From positions 124,001 to 188,000 of the forward strand of contig NZ_CP156085.1 in the NCBI RefSeq assembly GCF_040687965.1: a DNA stretch of 64,000 bases. The letters run 5' to 3'. Below the pieces are notes generated by a model, which saw only the letters and a list, made by a program, of their open reading frames with translations, ran no database searches and had not been told where the DNA came from. Source of the DNA: Methylocystis echinoides. Its GTDB lineage: Bacteria; Pseudomonadota; Alphaproteobacteria; Rhizobiales; Beijerinckiaceae. Positions 35,564 through 43,131 of this stretch are shown piece after piece. The translations under genes were made by a program, and so were the position numbers. How positions within the stretch are numbered: the stretch's first letter is position 1; each line of letters starts with the position of its first letter.

Positions 35564-36145
35564 TCAGCTCTCTCTCTTCAACACATCACGCATGGCCTTG
35601 AGCGCCCTATGCACACTGACCTTGAGCGACGCCACGCTTTTGCCGGTCACGGCGGACGCCTCCTGGAGTGATAGACCTTGCACTTTCATCAGTTCCACCG
35701 CCTCACGTTGCCCGTCCGGCAACTGCGCGAGCGCTCGTCGAATTGCCTCCTGGTCATCGCTGATCTCCTGTTCATTCTTCGCTGCTTCCCCCGAAAATGT
35801 TTCGGGCATCACATCCACGGTCGTTTCATTTGCGGATCGGGCTGTTCGGCGGCGCGCCGCGTCGATCGTACGACGCGTCGCGATCGTCATGAGCCAGGGC
35901 ATGAAGGGTCGCGCGGGATCGAAAGTGTGACGAACGGTATGGACCGACAGCAAAATCTCCTGAACGACGTCTTCCACGTCCGGAGCGCCCGGCCATTTGT
36001 AGGCGACCGAGCGGCGCAGGACAGGAAGGATCTCGGAGAGCAACGCCGCATAGGCGGCGTTGTCGCCGTCTTGGGCAGCGCGCATCAATTGCCGCCAGCG
36101 TTCCTCACGCGCCTGTTTCGCGCCGATCTCTCTTTGAGTGGACAT
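35564..36145 (-). CDS. ECF sigma factor (sigma-F-like)
   Basis: A 193-residue ECF sigma factor. Region 2 is PDVEDVVQEILLSVHTVRHTF then PWLMTIATRRTIDAARRR. Region 4 is LPDGQREAVELMKVQGLSLQEASAVTGK then ASLKVSVHRALKAM. No extra C-terminal domain. It is paired with an NrsF-type anti-sigma gene and lies 1.8 kb from the bufC2 end. It is the best candidate to read the three GTAAC-N16-CGAA motifs. No copy of that motif was found directly upstream of it, so it may not autoregulate. Confidence 0.92.
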   Translation of the reverse strand: MSTQREIGAKQAREERWRQLMRAAQDGDNAAYAALLSEILPVLRRSVAYKWPGAPDVEDVVQEILLSVHTVRHTFDPARPFMPWLMTIATRRTIDAARRRTARSANETTVDVMPETFSGEAAKNEQEISDDQEAIRRALAQLPDGQREAVELMKVQGLSLQEASAVTGKSVASLKVSVHRALKAMRDVLKRES

Positions 36146-36181
36146 GCCGTTCTGATCCTCGGCGAAGAGAAAGGGCGTCGC

Positions 36182-36577
36182 CTAGCGGCTAGCGCGCCGG
36201 GCTTTCGCTTCAGGCGGACTTGAAGCAGGCTCTGCACCGTCTTCCGGTTGTTTTCGCTGTATGTGCGTCTGGCCCCAATCATACAGCTCTCGCAGCAATG
36301 GCTCCAATGTCCTGCCAAGGTCCGACAAGGAGTATTCGACCTTGGGGGGCACCTCCGCGAAAACCTTCCGCAGGATCATGCCATCGGCTTCGAGTTCGCG
36401 CAGCTGAAGGGTCAGCATTCTCTGCGTAACATTTGGCATGATCCTGCGAAGTTCATTGAAGCGCTTCGTGCCCTCAAGGAGGCGAAACAGGATCGTCGCC
36501 TTCCATTTGCTGCCCATGACATCCAGCGCCGCCTCCAGAGGGCAACATGTGTAGGCCTCGTGTCGCTGCTTCCTCAT
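36182..36577 (-). CDS. HxlR-family transcriptional regulator
   Basis: A 131-residue winged-helix regulator: CCPLEAALDVMGSKWKATIL, RFNELRRIMPNVTQRMLTLQ and VPPKVEYSLSDLGRTLEPLL. Cys11 and Cys12 sit in the position used for redox or quinone sensing in several HxlR proteins. Start ATG 36577 gives the family N-terminus; the longer frame to 36649 would cover its own operator. It is divergent from the tautomerase relic and the AhpD-like gene. Confidence 0.88.
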   Translation of the reverse strand: MRKQRHEAYTCCPLEAALDVMGSKWKATILFRLLEGTKRFNELRRIMPNVTQRMLTLQLRELEADGMILRKVFAEVPPKVEYSLSDLGRTLEPLLRELYDWGQTHIQRKQPEDGAEPASSPPEAKARRASR

Positions 36578-36611
36578 GTCCGTTCCAATGGTATCAAATG
36601 TGTGACTATAG

Positions 36612-36621
36612 CTAATATTAG
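36612..36621. promoter_or_regulatory. possible HxlR operator
   Basis: Palindrome CTAATATTAG inside a wider dyad ACTA-N10-TAGT, in the AT-rich gap between hxlR and the divergent small gene. Assignment rests on position and symmetry only. Confidence 0.4.
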
Positions 36622-36691
36622 TGCCTACTTGTGAGATTCGCAAATACATGAGGAAATGGCTCCATTGAAGCTAAATCAGAGGAGCAGCAGC

Positions 36692-36823
36692 ATGCCACTC
36701 GTGAACATCAAGGGGGTTGGAGGCCATCTGATGCCCGACCAGATGAAGGAGCGCATCGGAGCTTGGCGCGTAGGCGGTCGGCCCGTGACAGCGGTCGATC
36801 TTCGTCGTCTCGCAAGTCGATAA
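36692..36823 (+). CDS. 4-oxalocrotonate tautomerase-like miniature ORF
   Basis: A 43-codon open frame with good SD (AGAGGAG). It joins the N-terminus of a tautomerase (MPLVNIKGVGGHLMPDQMKE, with the catalytic Pro right after Met) directly to its C-terminus (VGGRPVTAVDLRRLASR). About 20-35 residues of the middle, including the arginine-bearing strand, are missing in frame. Probably an internal deletion relic that stayed open; a functional micro-protein cannot be excluded. It lies 16 bases before the AhpD-like gene. Confidence 0.6.
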   Translation: MPLVNIKGVGGHLMPDQMKERIGAWRVGGRPVTAVDLRRLASR

Positions 36824-36839
36824 TTCAGGAGCAACTTCA

Positions 36840-37418
36840 ATGAGCAACGCATACGCCATTAAGGATTTGCCTTTCCTCACGATCGAGACAGCGGCGGGAA
36901 AGGCCAGGAGCCTACTGGAGTCGGCGAAAAGGCAGATGGGCTTTGTCCCAAAGATGTATGGGGCCATGGCCAATGAACCGGCGCTGTATGAAGCCTACGC
37001 CTCAGGCTACGCGGCGTTTCGTCAGGAATGCGGCTTTACGCCCGTCGAGCAGGAAGTGATCTTCCTCGCAGTCAGTCACTGGAACGGCTGCAACTATTGC
37101 ATGGCGGCGCATAGCTTCGTCGCGGACAGGATGTCGAAAGTTGCGCCCGATGTGACTGACGCCATTCGTGACGGACGTCCCATTCCCGATGGGAAGTTGC
37201 AGGCGCTCGCCGAATTCACGCGGGTCATGCTGGAAAAGCGAGGACGCCCGGACGAAACGGACGCGCGGGCGTTCTTCGCTGCGGGATACAACGAGAAAAA
37301 TATCCTCGGAATCATCCTCGCCATCAGCGTCAAGACGATCAGCAATTATACCAATCATGTCTTCCATACGCCGGTGGACGAGGTCTTCCAACACCGCGTC
37401 TGGCCGTCGGCGGCGTGA
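36840..37418 (+). CDS. AhpD-like peroxidase-related protein
   Basis: A 192-residue CMD/AhpD-superfamily protein with the motif NGCNYCMAAHS (Cys84, Cys87, His91), longer than classical AhpD and like the peroxidase-related enzymes next to HxlR regulators. AGGAGC lies upstream of ATG 36840. Probably expressed with the tautomerase frame and repressed by HxlR; likely defends against peroxides or reactive electrophiles. Confidence 0.85.
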   Translation: MSNAYAIKDLPFLTIETAAGKARSLLESAKRQMGFVPKMYGAMANEPALYEAYASGYAAFRQECGFTPVEQEVIFLAVSHWNGCNYCMAAHSFVADRMSKVAPDVTDAIRDGRPIPDGKLQALAEFTRVMLEKRGRPDETDARAFFAAGYNEKNILGIILAISVKTISNYTNHVFHTPVDEVFQHRVWPSAA

Positions 37419-37429
37419 TCTCATTCGAT

Positions 37430-37625
37430 GGCTCCGCCTTCTTGGCGGGGCCACGCCGGCCGGATTCAGCCTTGAACCGACGCCGATTTCGAGCGCGCGG
37501 CCGCGCACGGGAGCAACCACTCTGCGTCGGCGTTTTTCAAGTTGCGCTGCTGCATGGTCCAATCGAGCAGTGGCGGAAGAATCCAGCGCTCATAGAAATT
37601 CAGGCTGTTTGGGCGGGGCGGTTCC
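37430..37625 (-). pseudogene. SAM methyltransferase N-terminal fragment
   Basis: Start of a class I methyltransferase: LNFYERWILPPLLDWTMQQR, then after a frame change RRRVVAPVRGRALEIGVGS (SAM motif I, EIGVGSG type, here EIGVGSR). It ends right at the stop region of the AhpD-like gene, so the rest of the gene is lost. Distinct from the methyltransferase immediately upstream. Confidence 0.65.
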
Positions 37626-37679
37626 AATGACGGCGTCTCGCGACGCAAGCTCGCCGAAGCCTCGCCAAGCTGAGGGCGG

Positions 37680-38397
37680 AGGGGTGGTTTCGCCGCGGAT
37701 AAGACGATGAAGGCCGCGCCGAGTTTTGTCCACCGCCCGAGCCATGGATCGACAGGGGCAAGTAGCCGCGCCGCCGCCTCGCATGGGGGGATAATAGACG
37801 GCCCCGCGTATCTCGAGCACATCGAGTCCCGCTTCGCCCATGAGCCGGCGAAGCTCGGCGCCTGAGCGAAAAATCGCCGCAAGCCATACGGGATGGCCAA
37901 GCCACCCACGCATGCGGCGATAGGCGGCCCATAAGCTGCGGTTGCCGAGTTTCCCATAGTAAACAGGCCGCCGGGCTTCAGCACGCGAGCCATTTCGGCA
38001 ATGGCCCGCTCGGCGTCGGCGATGAAACAGAGGGCCGTGACCGCAAGAACGCGATCGAAAGTCGCATAGGGGAACGGCAGCGCCTCTACCTTGCCCTCGA
38101 CCAGCTGCAACGGAACGTTCGCGGTCGCCGCCCGTGTTGCGCGGCGGCGAGCATCGTCGGGTTCGGATCGAGGGCCGTCACCGCGGCGCCGAGTTGGCCG
38201 AGGTGCACAGCAAGAGCGCCGTCGCCGCACCCGACTTGGAGCAACGTCTTGCCGGCGATCGGCCTGAGCATTTCGACGAGGAGTTCCTGCTCGAGCGCGT
38301 CGGTGATTTGGCCGAGACGGCCCGTTCGCCAGCGAGCATAGGACGCGGTCAACTCCGCCGCTTGCTGCGCGGCTTTCTCCTTACCGCCGCTGATCAT
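37680..38397 (-). pseudogene. class I SAM methyltransferase, multiply frameshifted
   Basis: The N-terminus in one frame carries SAM motif I (TLLQVGCGDGALAVHLGQLG). The frame changes near 38130 to EGKVEALPFPYATFDRVLAV and MARVLKPGGLFTMG, again near 37920 to FRSGAELRRLMGEAGLDVLE, and back near 37790 to ARLLAPVDPWLGRWTKLGAA. Repaired, it would be a complete UbiE-like methyltransferase of about 235 residues. The start overlaps the MFS gene stop by 17 bases, so it was the third gene of that operon. Confidence 0.75.
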
Positions 38398-39670
38398 GGG
38401 TCTGTCTCATCACGGTCGGTTGAGAGTCGCGCATCAGCACAGCGACAATCACGCCCGAGACAAATGTGAGCGTCGCGACCGCGCCGATTGCCCACGCCAT
38501 GCCGAACAGATCGGCGATAATGCCCGCCGAGAGCGCGCCGATCGCGTAGCCGAGATCGCGCCAAAAGCGATAGACGCTGAGCGAACGCGCCCGCCAGCTT
38601 GCATGCGACGCGTCCGAGACGGCGGCGATCAGGCTCGGATAAACCATGGCGGTCCCGAGGCCGAGGAGCAGGCTGGCGATCAGCCAGAAATGGAATTCGC
38701 GGGTCGCAGCCACGAGGAAAAGAGCCGCCGCCTGGATCCACATGCCCGCGACGATCAGGCCTTTGCGGCCCCATCGATCGCTCAACGGCCCGGTTGCGAT
38801 TTGCAGAATGCCCCAGCTCGCCGGATAGACCGCTTTGAGAATGCCGATCCGCTCGACGCCAAGGCCAAAAGCTGCGAAGAACAATGGAAAAATGCCCCAA
38901 CTCATGCCGTCGTTGAGGTTGTTGACGAGCCCCGCCTGCGAGGCGGCGAAAAGGTTGCGGTCGCGGAAGGAAGTGAGCGCAAACACTTCCCAAAAGCTCA
39001 TGGCGATCGCTTTGTGGGGCGTGTCGCCGATTTCCGCGCGGACATGGGCGCGCGTGTCGCGAACCAGAATAATGGAGAGCAACGTGCCCGCTATGGCGTA
39101 GCCGACTCCCAAATAGATGGGCGTCGGCCGCAGCCCATATTCAGACGCCAGATAGCCTGTCAGAAACGCCGTGACGCCGACCGCCAGATAACCGGCGAAT
39201 TCATTAAGGCCGACCGCCAGGCCACGCGACTTCGGTCCCACGAGGTCAACTTTCATGATGACCGTCATCGACCAGGCGAGGCCCTGATTGACGCCAAGCA
39301 ACGCGTTGGCGGCGATGATCCATCCCCAGCTCGGCGCCCACATGATCATGAAGGGAACCGGCAGGCCAACCAGCCAGCCGAGGACCAGCACGCGTTTGCG
39401 GCCCCAAACATCGGCAAAATGCCCCGAGACCAGATTGGCGAAGGCTTTGACCACGCCGAAGCTAACGATGAACGAAACCACCAGCGTGGTCGAAGGGATG
39501 CCGAATTCCTCAGAGCCGATCAACGGCACGACCGTGCGCTCGATGCCGACCATGCCGCCGACAAAGGCGTTGAGCAGAACAAGCAGCGTGAACTGCCGCC
39601 AATTGGCGAGCAGGCCGAGGGTGACGCCGGAGGGCAAGCGAGTGGGCGCGCCCGTGTTGCGCACGCTCAT
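38381..39670 (-). CDS. MFS transporter
   Basis: A 429-residue major facilitator with 12 hydrophobic segments. The family loop motif is GHFADVWGRKRVLVLGW between TM2 and TM3, with a second copy LSDRWGRKGLIVAGMW between TM8 and TM9. It starts with a 4-bp overlap with the upstream persulfide dioxygenase-like gene, so they are translationally coupled. The substrate is unknown; context suggests export linked to sulfane-sulfur or thiol stress. Confidence 0.88.
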   Translation of the reverse strand: MSVRNTGAPTRLPSGVTLGLLANWRQFTLLVLLNAFVGGMVGIERTVVPLIGSEEFGIPSTTLVVSFIVSFGVVKAFANLVSGHFADVWGRKRVLVLGWLVGLPVPFMIMWAPSWGWIIAANALLGVNQGLAWSMTVIMKVDLVGPKSRGLAVGLNEFAGYLAVGVTAFLTGYLASEYGLRPTPIYLGVGYAIAGTLLSIILVRDTRAHVRAEIGDTPHKAIAMSFWEVFALTSFRDRNLFAASQAGLVNNLNDGMSWGIFPLFFAAFGLGVERIGILKAVYPASWGILQIATGPLSDRWGRKGLIVAGMWIQAAALFLVAATREFHFWLIASLLLGLGTAMVYPSLIAAVSDASHASWRARSLSVYRFWRDLGYAIGALSAGIIADLFGMAWAIGAVATLTFVSGVIVAVLMRDSQPTVMRQTHDQRR

Positions 39671-40407
39671 TCCGCCGCTTCCTTGAAGCCGGAATTGACC
39701 GCGCGGATTTCAGCCGCTTGCGCCGGCGGCGGGGGAAGGTCGGCGGCCATCGCGCGGACAAAGGCTTCCTCGTCCTCAATGCGGAACGCCTTGTTGTGGC
39801 GCTTCTCGAAGCCGATCGTCGAGCTTGGCTTGCCGCTCAGGCTACGCCCGCAGACCGAGCCGGAGTAGGCGCCCGGCAGCGCTTCGAGGTAGTCCGGGAG
39901 CGCCTTGAGCCGCTGCACTGACCTGAACAGCACGCGCGCGCCGTCCTCGGCGTTGGCGGCGAGTTCGGTGCGGCCGAGATCGCCGACCATGAGCGTGTGG
40001 CCGGTTAGGACGAACCATGGTTCATCGGTCCGCGTTCGATCGGTGACGGGCAGCGAAATATGCTCAGGCGTATGGCCCGGCGTGTGCAGGACATGGATCG
40101 TGACGTTGCCCAGCTCCAAAACGTCACCGTCGCGCACGCCATGAAAAGGGAAAGCCGCGTTCGCTTCGGCGAACAGCACGTAAGACGCGCCCGCCGCCTC
40201 GGCCAATTCGCGGCCGGCGGAGACATGATCAGCATGCAGATGCGTGTCGATCACATAGCGGATGCGCATGCCGGTTTCTTCCGCCATGCGCAGATAAGCG
40301 CCGATATCGTCGACGGGATCGACAACTGCCCCGGCGGCGCGTCCGCCGCAGCCGAAAAGGTAAGAAGCCGCAACCGGGCTCGCACGCAGGAACTGGCGCA
40401 AGATCAT
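39667..40407 (-). CDS. ETHE1/Blh-type persulfide dioxygenase (MBL fold)
   Basis: A 246-residue metallo-beta-lactamase-fold enzyme. The metal motif is THLHADHVSAGRELA, followed by HTPGHTPEHISL and LMVGDLGRTEL, as in ETHE1-like persulfide dioxygenases that oxidise glutathione persulfide to sulfite. ATG 40407 was chosen: GGAGA lies upstream, and the N-terminus (ILRQFLRASPVAASYLFGC) matches the family. It is divergent from the ArsR-rhodanese gene, mirroring bigR-blh loci. Confidence 0.88.
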   Translation of the reverse strand: MILRQFLRASPVAASYLFGCGGRAAGAVVDPVDDIGAYLRMAEETGMRIRYVIDTHLHADHVSAGRELAEAAGASYVLFAEANAAFPFHGVRDGDVLELGNVTIHVLHTPGHTPEHISLPVTDRTRTDEPWFVLTGHTLMVGDLGRTELAANAEDGARVLFRSVQRLKALPDYLEALPGAYSGSVCGRSLSGKPSSTIGFEKRHNKAFRIEDEEAFVRAMAADLPPPPAQAAEIRAVNSGFKEAAE

Positions 40408-40483
40408 CGAGGTCTCCGCATTTTGCTTGTTTTCCCAGCGCCTGACGCAAGAGCGTCTTGACAAAGCGAATTGGAAGACATTA

Positions 40484-40503
40484 AATTATTCGCTTGAATA
40501 ATT
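40484..40503. promoter_or_regulatory. BigR/ArsR-type operator
   Basis: Perfect dyad AATTATTC-GCTT-GAATAATT in the 112-bp divergent region, 17 bases from the ArsR-rhodanese start. AT-rich dyads with ATTC/GAAT arms are typical targets of BigR/SqrR-type ArsR repressors of persulfide genes. Confidence 0.7.
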
Positions 40504-40519
40504 ATTGACAAGGCCGCCG

Positions 40520-41269
40520 ATGTCAACCCAAAGTCCCAAACAGGCGCTGTTCGCGGTGTTCGCGGCGGTCGCGAAGGCGCTCGGCCATGCTCATCGCCTC
40601 GAACTGCTGGAGCAACTCGCCCAGGGCGAGCGCAGCGTCGAAGGGCTGGCGCAGAAGACCGGCCTCTCCATCGCCAACGCCTCGCAGCACCTCCAGCACA
40701 TGCGCCGCGCCGGCTTGGTGGGCGCGAGACGCGACGGAAAATTCGTTTATTACAGGCTGGCCGATGAAGCCGCGCTTGATCTCTTGGCGGCGCTGGGCCG
40801 CTTGGCGGAGCGCAATGTCGCGGAAGTCGAACGCATCATGCGCCGCTATTTTAGCGACCGGGACGGGCTCGAACCCCTGCCGCGCGAAGCTTTGCTCGAA
40901 GGAATTCGCGCCGGGACGATCACGGTGCTCGACGTGCGGCCGGAAGACGAATTCGCGCTCGGCCATCTGCCGAACGCCGTGAACATCCCATTGAGAGATA
41001 TGCAAGCGCGGCTCGGAGAACTCGATCCGTCGCAAGACATCGTCGCCTATTGCCGGGGACGCTTCTGCGTACTTTCCTTCGAGGCAGCCGCTCTACTCCG
41101 CAGTAAAGGCTTCGCGGCGCGCCGCCTGGAAGACGGGTTGCCCGAATGGCGCGCCGCGGGGTTGCCCGTCGTCGCCGAAGCTCCCAAGCCGCATTCCGAC
41201 ATGCAGCATAAGCGCCGCCAAGCATCTCGCGTAGCCCCGCAGGCGTTGAAATCCGCTCCCACGGGTTGA
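40520..41269 (+). CDS. ArsR-family regulator fused to rhodanese domain
   Basis: A 249-residue protein. Residues 10-105 are an ArsR winged helix (LGHAHRLELLEQLAQGERSV, SIANASQHLQHMRRAGLVGA). Residues 120-225 are a rhodanese (LDVRPEDEFALGHLPNAVNI) with active-site loop YCRGRFC (Cys178, Cys183). The HTH has no cysteine, so the rhodanese Cys is the likely sulfane-sulfur sensor. The last 20-25 residues are translated from antisense methyltransferase debris, which suggests a recent junction near 41.2 kb. ATG 40520 is preferred over an in-frame TTG at 40505. Confidence 0.88.
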   Translation: MSTQSPKQALFAVFAAVAKALGHAHRLELLEQLAQGERSVEGLAQKTGLSIANASQHLQHMRRAGLVGARRDGKFVYYRLADEAALDLLAALGRLAERNVAEVERIMRRYFSDRDGLEPLPREALLEGIRAGTITVLDVRPEDEFALGHLPNAVNIPLRDMQARLGELDPSQDIVAYCRGRFCVLSFEAAALLRSKGFAARRLEDGLPEWRAAGLPVVAEAPKPHSDMQHKRRQASRVAPQALKSAPTG

Positions 41270-41803
41270 AGCCCTTCATGAGGTCGGGGCGTTCCGCGCG
41301 AATAGCCTCCCAAAAAGCGCTATTGGCGGGCTCGAAGAGATCCGGCCCCCATGTCGTGATGGCGAGCCGTCCGCCGGGACGCACCATGCGCCACAGCTCC
41401 TTGGTGGCCGCCACCATGTCGGAGACGAAGAAAATGCCGAAGACGCAAACGACGACATTGAAGCTGGCGTCGGATAGCCGAGCGCCAGCATATCGCCGGT
41501 CTTGAATTCAATATTGCCAAGGCCCTTGGCGCGCGCTTTCGCTGCGCCGAGCCGGACGAGGCGTTCGGCCAGATCGACGGCGACGACCTTTCCGTTCGCC
41601 CCGACGGCCTCGGCGGCGGGCGAAGCCGATCCGCCGCTCCCGCAGCAAACATCGAGAACTGTCTCACCCTCGCGCAGGCCAAGGCGCTCGACGGTTCGCC
41701 GCCCAAAGCGATGCCAGAACGAGCTGACGGGATGATCGAAATAATCGGCCGCCGCGTTGTAAGCGGCGGCGGCCTTGGCTTTCGCCTCTTCGAGTTCACC
41801 CAT
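41213..41803 (-). pseudogene. UbiE/ArsM-like methyltransferase, frameshifted and truncated
   Basis: N-terminus ELEEAKAKAAAAYNAAADYF, SAM motif VLDVCCGSGGSASPAAEAVG, then KGLGNIEFKTGDMLALGYP. The frame then shifts (about 41465) to DMVAATKELWRMVRPGGRLA and EPANSAFWEAIRAERPDLMK, and the gene breaks off near 41213 inside the end of the ArsR-rhodanese frame. Without the C-terminal third it cannot act. It lacks clear ArsM arsenite-binding Cys motifs, so arsenic methylation is only suggested by position. Confidence 0.75.
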
Positions 41804-41808
41804 GGGGC

Positions 41809-42000
41809 CTAGCCAATTCCCTCGATGATCCGCCCGGTTCCGTCGCAGCGTTCGCAGGGCTCTTCCGTGGGTTGGCCCGTCTCCTTATCGACCTGTTTGC
41901 CGGTCCCGTGGCATTCGGGGCAGACATCCTCCCCCGTGCCGGGAATGCCCGCTTCGGGATCGTCGTCAGGCGTGTGGTGGCGAAGCGGATTTTTTGACAT
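41809..42000 (-). CDS. small DnaJ-type zinc-finger protein
   Basis: A 63-residue protein with two CxxCxGTG units: VCPECHGTGKQVD and PCERCDGTGRIIE. This is the repeat of the DnaJ cysteine-rich zinc domain. Small proteins of this kind recur in rhizobial arsenic operons. It may bind zinc or arsenite or act as a chaperone-like partner; none of this is established. It follows acr3 by 23 bases. Confidence 0.75.
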   Translation of the reverse strand: MSKNPLRHHTPDDDPEAGIPGTGEDVCPECHGTGKQVDKETGQPTEEPCERCDGTGRIIEGIG

Positions 42001-42023
42001 GTGATTGCCCCATCTGAGCTGGG

Positions 42024-43105
42024 TTAGACCGCTTTGTGTTCATACCATCCGCGCGAGCGGCGGACGATATGGACAACGGAGAGCATGACCGGCACCTCGA
42101 CCAGTACGCCGACGACCGTCGCCAGCGCCGCGCCAGACTGGAAGCCAAACAGCGCGATTGCCGTCGCGACGGCCAGCTCGAAGAAGTTGCTCGCGCCGAT
42201 CAACGCCGAAGGCCCAGCGACGCACCACTCGACGCCAAGCGCCCGGTTGAGCACATAGGCCAGTCCCGCGTTGAAATAGACTTGGATCAGGATCGGCACC
42301 GCCAGCAGGCCGATGATGAGCGGCTGGGCGATGATCTGTTCGCCTTGCAGGCCGAAGAGAATGACGAGCGTCAACAACAGGGCGGAAAGCGACAGCGGGC
42401 CGAGTCTGCCGAGCATCTTTTCAAAGCGTCTGGCCTCCCCTGCGCTAGAACCGCGCGCCGCCAGAGTTGCGCGACGATGACTGGCACGACGATGTAGAGG
42501 AGGACCGACAGCAAGAGCGTGCTCCAGGGCACGGAGATGGACGAGAGCCCAAGCAGCAAAGCGACAATCGGCGCGAAGGCGATCACCATGATGCTGTCAT
42601 TGAGCGCGACCTGCGACAGCGTGAAATGCGGCTCGCCGTCCACGAGGTTCGACCAGACGAAGACCATGGCCGTGCAGGGCGCGGCGGCGAGCAGGATCAG
42701 CCCGGCGATATAGCTGTCGATCTGGTCGGCAGGCAGGTAGGGTCGGAAGAGATGGGAGATGAACAGCCAGCCGAGCAGCGCCATGGAGAAGGGCTTCACC
42801 AGCCAATTAATGCCGACCGTCACCGCAATCCCGCGCCAATGCTCCTTGACCTCCCCGAGAGCGGCGAGGTCGATCTTGAGCAGCATCGGGATGATCATCA
42901 GCCAGATCAAGCACGGCGACCGGCAGATTGACCTCGGCGACCGTCGCGCCGCCGATGGCGCGGAAGACCGCAGGCATCGCCTGCCCAAGGACACCCCGGC
43001 GACGATGCAGAGCGCGACCCAAATCGTCAGGTAACGCTCGAACACGCCCATGGCGGGCGCTTGGCGGGTTTGAGGCGGACGCGGGAGGGTTGAGGCTTCA
43101 CTCAT
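42024..43105 (-). pseudogene. acr3: ACR3-type arsenite exporter with frameshifts
   Basis: Arsenite permease of the ACR3 (ArsB/BASS) family. GVFERYLTIWVALCIVAGVS opens the frame. A shift to AMPAVFRAIGGATVAEVNLP and a compensating shift back to IWLMIIPMLLKIDL occur within 110 bases. A third shift near 42417 leads to LSLSALLLTLVILFGLQGEQ and the C-terminus. The functional Cys (AAPCTAMVFVW) and Glu (VLVEVPVML) are both present. All the sequence for a 10-TM exporter is there, so sequencing indels must be excluded before calling it dead. Confidence 0.85.
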
Positions 43106-43131
43106 GGCCGTTACTCCTCCTCTAAAGCAGC

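Noticed and set aside
36427-36453. A GTAACA...CGAA pair on the plus strand inside hxlR
   Set aside because: Spacer is 15 not 16, it lies inside a gene on the opposite strand and no gene start follows.
38396-39868. 490-codon plus-strand open frame opposite the MFS gene
   Set aside because: Antisense shadow; Asp/Arg/His-rich, no hydrophobic core, and the reverse strand encodes a clear 12-helix transporter.
42024-43105. Programmed frameshifting as explanation for acr3
   Set aside because: Three shifts in both directions at non-slippery sequences; no family precedent. Sequence error or decay is simpler.
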